From Arsenophonus sp052401645 (GTDB lineage Bacteria; Pseudomonadota; Gammaproteobacteria; Enterobacterales; Enterobacteriaceae): 64,000 nucleotides of DNA. Location of the stretch: positions 186,001 through 250,000 of the forward strand of contig CP198939.1 in NCBI GenBank assembly GCA_052401645.1, written 5' to 3'. Below the pieces are notes generated by a model. That model had not been told where the DNA came from. It was given only the letters and a program-made list of their open reading frames with translations, and ran no database searches. Each line of letters starts with the position of its first letter. Position 1 is the stretch's first letter. Positions 57,007 to 64,000 of this stretch are shown in pieces. A program made the position numbers and the translations under genes.

Positions 57007-57912
57007 CTATTTATTGTTTTTTAGATTAGTATATTCCTCAGTATTTTGATAAATTGATTCTGCTAATAATTGACCTACTCTTGTTATTGTTCCTCTCTCT
57101 AAAACAGAATTGAATTTGATATTATCAGACTGAAATAAATTAATAACAGTTGAACCTAATTTAAATTTTCCCATTTCTTCACCTTTTTTTAGATAAACTG
57201 CTCCTGCTTTATCTTTTTTTGGATAAGTCCAACGATTAATAATCTCTTTATTTGTTTTATTAAAACAACTAGACCAGCTAGTCTCTATACTTCCAACAAT
57301 TGTTGCACCTATTAAAATTTGTGCCATTTGTTTAACCTGAGTGTCAAAAATACAAATCACTCGTTCATTACGGGTAAAAAGATTAGGAATGTTTTTTGCA
57401 TTAAGTAAATTAACTGGGAATAGGTCACCAGGAACATGAATCATTTCAGTTAATAGACCATCACAAGGCATATGAACTCGATGATAGTCTCGAGGAGATA
57501 TATAAGTAGTTATAAATAATCCATTACGAAACTTATCGGCCAATATATAATTACCTGCTAATAAAGTTACTAAACTATAATAGTAACCCTTAGCTTGTAA
57601 TATCTGGTCATTCATAATTAATCCTAATTGGCTTATTACGCCATCAGCAGGTATAGCTAGTTGATTTCGTCCTGTAACAATAGGACGAATGTTTTCTTTC
57701 AATTGACGCGTAAAAAAATCATTAAAGGTTGAGTAAGCTGAGAATTCTTTTTTCTTAGCTTCTGTCATATCTATTTTATAGAGTTTTACAAAAAGTTTAA
57801 TCATTAACTGAGTAAATTCAGCTGCTTTTTGATCTGCAAACCAACCTACTAATTGCGTTAGCCATTGTTTTGGTAATAAATATTGTAATAAAATTTTTGT
57901 TTTTTCAATCAT
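57007..57912 (-). CDS. psd: Phosphatidylserine decarboxylase proenzyme Psd
   Basis: Psd makes phosphatidylethanolamine from phosphatidylserine at the inner membrane. It is a self-cleaving proenzyme. The LGST cleavage site is at 252-255, so S254 becomes the pyruvoyl group, as in E. coli. The triad residues D90 (PADGVIS), H147 (HRVHMPC) and S254 are present. It has 301 residues against 322 in E. coli, the difference being a shorter, non-conserved acidic C-terminal tail. The ATG is in the same place as in E. coli (LLQYLLPKQWLT). It is the first gene of a leftward psd-mscM pair; rsgA, which precedes psd in E. coli, is missing. Confidence 0.97.
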   Translation of the reverse strand: MIEKTKILLQYLLPKQWLTQLVGWFADQKAAEFTQLMIKLFVKLYKIDMTEAKKKEFSAYSTFNDFFTRQLKENIRPIVTGRNQLAIPADGVISQLGLIMNDQILQAKGYYYSLVTLLAGNYILADKFRNGLFITTYISPRDYHRVHMPCDGLLTEMIHVPGDLFPVNLLNAKNIPNLFTRNERVICIFDTQVKQMAQILIGATIVGSIETSWSSCFNKTNKEIINRWTYPKKDKAGAVYLKKGEEMGKFKLGSTVINLFQSDNIKFNSVLERGTITRVGQLLAESIYQNTEEYTNLKNNK

Positions 57913-59245
57913 ATTAAATCTCTAATTTAATTACCTTAATGATATTGAGGAATATAATCAAAAAAATAATGATCGTGCTTATATTTTTTATTTACTTTAA
58001 GGTTGATTTAAAAAAATATTTGTTATATTTATAAAGTTTATATAGTTTTATTTATTCTAGTATTTGTTAAAATATGATAATATATGTTATAAACATAAAC
58101 TTATTATTTTCTAACTCATTGTTTTTATAAAATAAAATTAATGATAATTTAAATAATTAAAATCTTAAAACTTGCAGTATTGTAAATATCATTTAAATTC
58201 GACAAACTATTTATTTATTTGTTCCTGTATGATATATAACAATCTACATTAATTGATAAACGATAAAAATAAATATTATCAGATTTTATAAAAATATTAA
58301 AAACTTAAAACTATTATTATATTTTAATTTAGTCTTAAATTATCAGATATTTTATTTAGTTAATGATTTTATTTATTTCTAAATAAAATCATTTTTTAAA
58401 TTAGATTTGGAGATTAAACTAACATCAAGTTAATAATATAAAAATAGATATTCTTTTATATAATATTAATAATTATTCTTTATTTACTTATCATTATAAG
58501 TAAAATAAGTATAGTTTTATAAAGTTATATAAAAAATAAATATTATGATGGAAATTTTAATATTAGTAAATTACTTATATCTTTTCTTTTTTTATTTTTA
58601 AAAAACAAATTTTATTTAAAATAATAATTTTGATTAAATATTAAGTATTTTATATGTTATTGAATAATGATGATTGATATTTTTTTCATTATAAATGAAG
58701 TAAAATTTCTAAGATAAATAATCGTAATCTTAATATTGTTAGTGATAAGTCTAAAATATAATTATATTATTTTGATAAACATAATATACTAGAATGCATT
58801 AATTATAAAACTACTATTATATATTAGATCATTAATTTTTTATATTAGATTGATTACTTAATATATAAAACTATAAAATCAATTAAATAAAAACATTAAA
58901 TTATAATTTAAAAATAAGATATTAGATGGAATATTGTTGAAGTATTAAATACTATTTTTATCAGTTTATTTATTTCTATATTGTTTGAAATTATATATGA
59001 CTAACTCGATTTAATAAATTCTAATATTGATTATCATAAGTATCTTAATGAGATTAATTTTATTGTTTTCATTTATTCGATATCACTGGATTTTAATAAA
59101 TATTTTAACTATATAACAATTATTAATTTTCTAGTTTACTAAATGAATTCATTAATTATTAATATCAAAATTGATTTTAAATAATTATTTTATATTAAAA
59201 AATAATATTTCATTAGTTTTATTATATAAAAGGATATATCATTAC
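57913..59245. other. Eroded region between psd and orn (place of rsgA)
   Basis: E. coli has rsgA on the minus strand here. A minus-strand piece near 59010-59030 reads YDNQY, faintly like the RsgA N-terminus (YDDNLF), but the GTPase motifs cannot be found. No intact frame exists. A hairpin with a T run at 58362 is listed separately. Confidence 0.5.
58362..58397 (+). terminator. Terminator-like hairpin with T run
   Basis: The arms AATGATTTTATTT and AAATAAAATCATT (13 bp, perfect) enclose ATTTCT and are followed by four further T. On the plus strand it looks like a Rho-independent terminator with an AT-rich stem, but no intact gene lies upstream on that strand. Confidence 0.4.
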
Positions 59246-59791
59246 ATGATAAATAATGAAAATAATTTAATTTGGATAGATTTAGAAATGACAGGTTTAG
59301 ATCCTGAACAAGATCGAATTATTGAGATTGCAACAATCGTTACTGACTCTAATTTAACAATTTTATCTGAAGGTCCGGTTATTGCTATTTATCAAATAGA
59401 TAAGCTATTACTTATGATGGATAGGTGGAATTTTAAAATTCACACTGAAAGTGGATTGATTAATAGAGTTAAATCTAGTAAATATAACGAAAAAAAAGCA
59501 GAATTAGCAACAATTTCGTTTTTAAAAAAGTGGTTGCCTATGGGAGTTTCACCAATTTGCGGTAATAGTATTGCTCAAGATCGTCGTTTTTTATTTAAAT
59601 ACATGCCAGAATTGGAAAAATATTTTCATTATCGTTATTTAGATGTAAGTACTTTAAAAGAATTAGTTCGTCGTTGGAAGCCTGATATATTACTCGGTTT
59701 TAGAAAGGAAAATACTCATCAGTCATTAAAAGATATACGGGAATCTATTTCAGAACTAAGTTATTATCGTCAATATTTTATTAATCTTTAA
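59246..59791 (+). CDS. orn: Oligoribonuclease Orn
   Basis: Orn is a DEDDh 3'-5' exoribonuclease that clears the last di- to pentanucleotides of RNA decay and is essential in E. coli. From the ATG at 59246 it has 181 residues, the E. coli length, starting MINNENNLIWIDLEMTGLD. The active-site residues are all at the E. coli numbers: D12 and E14, D112 in QDRRF, H158 and D163 in HQSLKDIRES. An upstream start at 59171 would add 25 residues without counterpart. AAAAGGA lies about 11 bases before the ATG. The gene stands alone on the plus strand, divergent from psd. Confidence 0.96.
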   Translation: MINNENNLIWIDLEMTGLDPEQDRIIEIATIVTDSNLTILSEGPVIAIYQIDKLLLMMDRWNFKIHTESGLINRVKSSKYNEKKAELATISFLKKWLPMGVSPICGNSIAQDRRFLFKYMPELEKYFHYRYLDVSTLKELVRRWKPDILLGFRKENTHQSLKDIRESISELSYYRQYFINL

Positions 59792-61143
59792 ATCATATTA
59801 TAAGTATAAGCAAATATAATATTTATTATTAATGAATTATTTTTCATTAATATTTAAGATTATAAATGGATTTTTAGATAAAATATCTATATAATTTGAT
59901 AATTTTATACTAAATTAAATCTAATAAAATTATAGATATTTTTATTTTAAAATACACAAAATTAATTTAATTAAAATAACAAACCTTATTTTTATAATAG
60001 TTCTTAGTTTTGATTTTACTTTATATTTAATATTCTATTTTATTATTAGTAATATAAAAATAATAATATAATTTATTTTCAATATTTTTATTATTTTATC
60101 TTTTTATTATTTAAAGGTTTATTAATTATTTTATATTTTAGTAAATTTTATTTTTTAGATTTGTTTAGTTAAAAACTTTTTATTTTTAGAATAAAAAGTT
60201 TAATTTAAAATTGAAAATAAATTGGCTATTTAAACAATTTAAATCTAAATATTGAAACTTATTATTTTATATATAAAGTTGATAATATCATATAATTTTA
60301 AATAATAAATTATCTTAATATTTAAAATCTATTTAATATAAATTTATGTTGTTATTAACTTTTGATATAAAATGGATATATTTTATATTATTAAAGTTAT
60401 TATATTTTAATAGTTAAATATTTTAATAACTTATTAATTTATAATTAAATTTTGATTTCTATATCATATATTAACTATTTTCTTTTGTTATACATAATAA
60501 TCAATAGAAAAATATGTTTTATATTTATTATTATATAAATTTTTTCTATAAATAAAATAAAATATTGAAAATATTTATCATTTTTATTTTATTATAAGTA
60601 TAAATTGAAATATCTATTTTAGATATTAACAATATTAATAACTAGGATGTCTACGTGAATCATATTAATATTTTATAAAGTCTCTAGAGTTATAAAGCTA
60701 AAATTATTTTATCGATAGATTTCAATGTTTAATTATTAAATATTAAAAAATTAATTAATAAAAGTATTTAATTATGTTTTATATAGTATGATGTATATCT
60801 ATTCAGATAGGTAAATTTTATTTTAATAATTTAATTATTAAAATAAAATATTTTAATCTCTTGTCTAACGAAAATTGTTTTTTTGATAATGATCAACAAT
60901 AGTAACATATCAAACTTTAATTATTTAAATATTTTTTATATTATGTAAATTTATTTAAATTTAGTAATAAAATATTGATAAAAATAAGTAATTAAATATC
61001 CAACTAATTAAGTAATAGCTATATCAATGTAATTTTATTGAAGATATGATATTTAAATATTTATAACATTCAAAAATAATACTCCTTTATAATCTATTTT
61101 ATGATTTAATAATTAAATAAAAATCAGAATATATAAATATTTT
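59792..61143. other. Eroded region between orn and tsaE
   Basis: E. coli has three tRNA-Gly genes, queG and nnr here. I see no tRNA-Gly arms and no match to QueG or Nnr. The DNA is nearly pure A+T with stops in all frames. Confidence 0.6.
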
Positions 61144-61599
61144 ATGAAAGAACTTATATTACTTGCTAATGAAAAAGAAACAATATCTTTAGGGTATCGT
61201 TTAGGATCGCATTGTAAACAACGCTTTATTCTTTACTTATATGGAGATTTTGGTACTGGAAAAACAACTTTTAGTCGTGGTTTTTTACAATCTCTTGGTT
61301 ATCAAGGATATGTAAAAAGTCCAACTTATACGTTAGTTGAATCGTATTTATTAAATTATAATACTGTTTATCATTTTGATTTACATAGATTGACTGATCC
61401 TAAAGAGCTTGAATTTATTGGTGTTCGTGATTATTTTAATTATGATGCTATATGTTTAGTAGAGTGGCCAAAGAATGGCGAAGGGATTTTACCATGTGCT
61501 GATCTTGAACTCCATTTATCATATAATAATAATTGGAGACAAGCACAATTTATTCCGTTCTCATCATATGGAGAAATGTTATTAAAAAAATTGTTATAA
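61144..61599 (+). CDS. tsaE: TsaE, tRNA threonylcarbamoyladenosine synthesis ATPase
   Basis: TsaE (YjeE) is the ATPase of the TsaBDE complex that makes t6A37 in ANN-decoding tRNAs. It has 151 residues, close to the E. coli length. The P-loop GDFGTGKTTF is at 34-43, followed by SPTYTLVE near 60-67, YHFDLHRL near 76 and LVEWP near 105. The ATG gives MKELILLANE. No strong ribosome binding site is seen (AAATATTTT precedes). nnr, which overlaps tsaE in E. coli, is gone upstream, and amiB downstream is decayed. Confidence 0.96.
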   Translation: MKELILLANEKETISLGYRLGSHCKQRFILYLYGDFGTGKTTFSRGFLQSLGYQGYVKSPTYTLVESYLLNYNTVYHFDLHRLTDPKELEFIGVRDYFNYDAICLVEWPKNGEGILPCADLELHLSYNNNWRQAQFIPFSSYGEMLLKKLL

Positions 61600-62120
61600 T
61601 ATGAAGAATATTAATTTAATTATAATAATGATATCAGAAATATCTATATAATAAAAATTATTACATCATATATATTTTATATGTTAACAGTAATGCTATT
61701 GCATATTAATTCGTTATTGATAAATTTATGTATTTTAGATTTTTAAACATTAATTTTAAAAATAATGTTTACAAAAAAAATACTTTTATAATTTTTAAGA
61801 TAATCATATATGTTATTTTTATATATGTATTTGAGTATATCCAGTTATTTTTTGTTAGTATAATTAGATATTTATATCTAAATTTATAAAAAAATTTTAA
61901 AAATAATAATTTTACTAAATAACTTTTTAATAAATTAAGCAATAATTAGTATAATATACTATTATTTAAATCTCATATATAGTGATAACAAATGTTATTT
62001 AGCTTTGTGAATAAATAATTATTATTTAAATATTTTATTATAAATAATAATATCTATGATAATTAGTCAATAGAAATTATATGTTAAATCATAAAATAAA
62101 ATAACTAGCAATTACCAGTA

Positions 62121-62157
62121 ATTAATTAGATAAATTTAAAAAATTTATCTAATTAAT
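62121..62157 (+). terminator. Perfect 17-bp hairpin followed by a T run
   Basis: The arms ATTAATTAGATAAATTT and AAATTTATCTAATTAAT pair perfectly around an AAA loop, and eight T follow five bases later (62163-62170). The shape is that of a Rho-independent terminator, 520 bases after tsaE, with a very AT-rich stem. Confidence 0.5.
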
Positions 62158-62454
62158 CGTCATTTTTTTTAAAAAAATATATCTCAATATAATTAAACAA
62201 ATTATTTTAATAATTTATTTTTAAAAAATTTTGATATAAAAGAAATTTATGTACAATTTAGTTAGTAGTATAAAGTTATATTGAAAAATATAATATAAGT
62301 ATTATTAAATATAAGTTAAAAAAATTATTTAAATATAAGTTTTATTATAAAAGAAAATAATTATATGTAATAGAAATCTTCTTATATCACTTTTTGAAGT
62401 TACATTAAAATATTATTAATTATTTTTATTTAATTTTCCTTTATACTAATATTT

Positions 62455-62545
62455 AATGCAATCATAAAAATAAATTCTTCTTTGTTTAGATTTACTTATA
62501 ATCAAAAAAAACAAATAGTGAATTCGATAATTAATTTAAAAAAGA
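62455..62545 (+). pseudogene. amiB: Possible remnant of amiB (N-acetylmuramoyl-L-alanine amidase)
   Basis: One frame reads AIIKINSSLFRFTYNQKKQI, which resembles [20 protein letters not shown] of the E. coli AmiB N-terminal AMIN domain with a few residues lost. The place after tsaE fits. No other part of AmiB can be followed, so the call is tentative. Confidence 0.35.
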
Positions 62546-63501
62546 TTAAGAATGGAATTTAAAATTATTTTATGAAGTAAAATAAGTAAAACTATAAATA
62601 AATGATATGAATTATCATCTTTAGATGATTGTTTTAATATTCTAATTTTAACAGATAAGATTATATTATTTGCAATAAAATTATGAGAGAATTAATTAAA
62701 GTTATTAATATTTATGAATATATTTGAAAATAATATAATTTTTATCTATCTTATATTTTTTATTCTTATATTCTATATTTTCTTTTCAAAAAAAAATTTT
62801 GATAATTATTTTAAAGAATATTTTTAATATTAAATGATTATCAATTAAAATTTACTAAGATTTGTATATTTAAAATTATGTAATAATTTTACATAGAAAC
62901 TTTTTCATACTTTAGGAGTAATTTAAAAAAAATAAAAATTGATATAAGCTATACTCCTCTTACGCATATAAGAGAAATTTTTTTATTAATTAAATTATTA
63001 AATTATTTTTTCTAAACTTTTTTATATAATGATCATCAACGGTATAAAAAAGTTAGTTGTAGATAATAGTTTATTTTGTTATATAAATATATCTTTAGTT
63101 ATATCAATATTTAATATTGAATCTTATCATATAAAAGTTATTTTTTATTCATGTTAATTTCATTATTTTAATAAATAAAAATTAATGATATCGATTAAAG
63201 TATATAATTTTTTATAAAATTATTATAAATATAATTTATTATTAATAATAATAAATTATATTTATATATAATAGATTATTTATCAAATGAGTATTTAAAT
63301 ACACTAACTTAATAATTATTATATCAATACAATAAATAAATTTTATAATATATCAGTTGAACTTTCTTTAATATTATTATGATTATAAAAGTTTATATAA
63401 AAAGTTATGAATTAACATTGTTTAAATTTATTTTATTTCATTTGCATCCTAACTAAATATTACGTAGATAATAAATTATATTTATTATTTTAATTCAGAT
63501 A

Positions 63502-63534
63502 AATTATTTTAACTTTTAAAAAGTTAAAATAATT
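63502..63534. repeat. Perfect 15-bp inverted repeat
   Basis: The arms AATTATTTTAACTTT and AAAGTTAAAATAATT are separated by TAA. There is one G-C pair per arm. It may be chance in AT-rich DNA or the end signal of a lost gene. Confidence 0.4.
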
Positions 63535-64000
63535 AATATTTATATTAAATATTTTATTTATTTAAAAGTAATAATTATGTTTGCAATCCTTAATAATAGT
63601 AATAAATTAATGTATTGTAATTTATTTTATTTCAAATATTATTTTTCATTATTTATCAAAAATTATCATAGTTTTATCTTGTTAATATTAATTTTTATAT
63701 AAATAATCTCAATAGAAATAGTTTACTTAGTTTTGAATTTATTTTTTTTAATTCATTAAAATATTTAATTTATGTTTTGTTATACAAATGATCTTTAATT
63801 TATATTTTAGTACTGTGAAAAACTCTTCTTTATATTAATTTATTATTATTTTAACTATGCTTAATTTTAAACGATAGACTATCTGCTAAATTATTATTTT
63901 TTTTTTAATTATCTTTACATAGATATTTATAATATTGTTTAATTTTATATTTCATCTTACATAAAACATAAATTTTATATAAATAAAATTTATGTTTTAG

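Larger units (their letters stand above)
61600..64000. other. Eroded region right of tsaE
   Basis: E. coli has amiB and mutL here. Only one faint amiB-like piece near 62455 can be read; nothing resembles MutL. The stretch holds two long perfect inverted repeats (62121 and 63502), listed separately. No open frame or RNA gene is visible. Confidence 0.55.

Noticed and set aside
59010..59080. rsgA remnant on the minus strand
   Set aside because: Only a five-residue resemblance (YDNQY to YDDNLF) was found and no GTPase motif, so I did not call a pseudogene.
1..64000. CRISPR arrays, insertion sequences, prophage or toxin-antitoxin genes
   Set aside because: I saw no regularly spaced repeats, transposase motifs or terminal repeats; repeated AT strings are explained by composition.

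Overview
The window looks like a chromosome segment of a reduced, extremely AT-rich gammaproteobacterial (Enterobacterales) symbiont, most likely of an insect or another invertebrate. Almost every recognisable protein reads as an ortholog of an Escherichia coli/Yersinia protein, in the gene order of that group. About 26 kb of the 64 kb (roughly 41%) is intact coding sequence. The rest is AT-dominated DNA without genes. There are no insertion sequences, phage genes, CRISPR arrays or recognisable rRNA genes. The species cannot be named from this window.

Three blocks that are apart in E. coli lie side by side. Block 1 (1-8.3 kb) is sthA - fabR remnant - murI. Block 2 (11-48 kb) is trpT - hdfR and maoP remnants - trxA - rho - the complete enterobacterial common antigen (ECA) cluster wecA to wecG - tRNA-Arg - tRNA-His - hemD/hemC - cyaA and cyaY remnants - lptM - dapF - uvrD. 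Block 3 (53.6-64 kb) is mscM/psd - orn - tsaE - possible amiB remnant. Blocks 1 and 2 meet where a ribosomal RNA operon should stand: tRNA-Glu and tRNA-Trp survive at the expected places, but no 16S, 23S or 5S sequence is visible. The join looks like recombination between two rrn operons (rrnB-like on the left, rrnC-like on the right) followed by loss of the rRNA genes.

The retained genes serve peptidoglycan and the envelope (murI, dapF, psd, lptM, mscM, ECA cluster), core RNA and DNA functions (rho, orn, uvrD, tsaE, four tRNAs), redox balance (trxA, sthA) and two heme-pathway steps (hemC, hemD). Regulators have been lost: fabR, hdfR and cyaA survive only as frame-broken traces that can be read against E. 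coli protein sequences, as do maoP and the Fe-S gene cyaY.

The ECA cluster (20.7-33.6 kb) is the only long gene-dense stretch, 12 genes for one non-essential surface glycan. Two of them have sequence-level faults: wzyE is split by a one-base shift at a run of ten T, and wecF has no ATG/GTG/TTG start. Transcriptional slippage and an AUU start, respectively, could rescue them. The main leads are these two genes, the vanished rRNA operon with orphan tRNAs, UvrD without its C-terminal Tudor-like domain, tRNA genes without an encoded CCA, and several perfect palindromes standing in otherwise decayed DNA.
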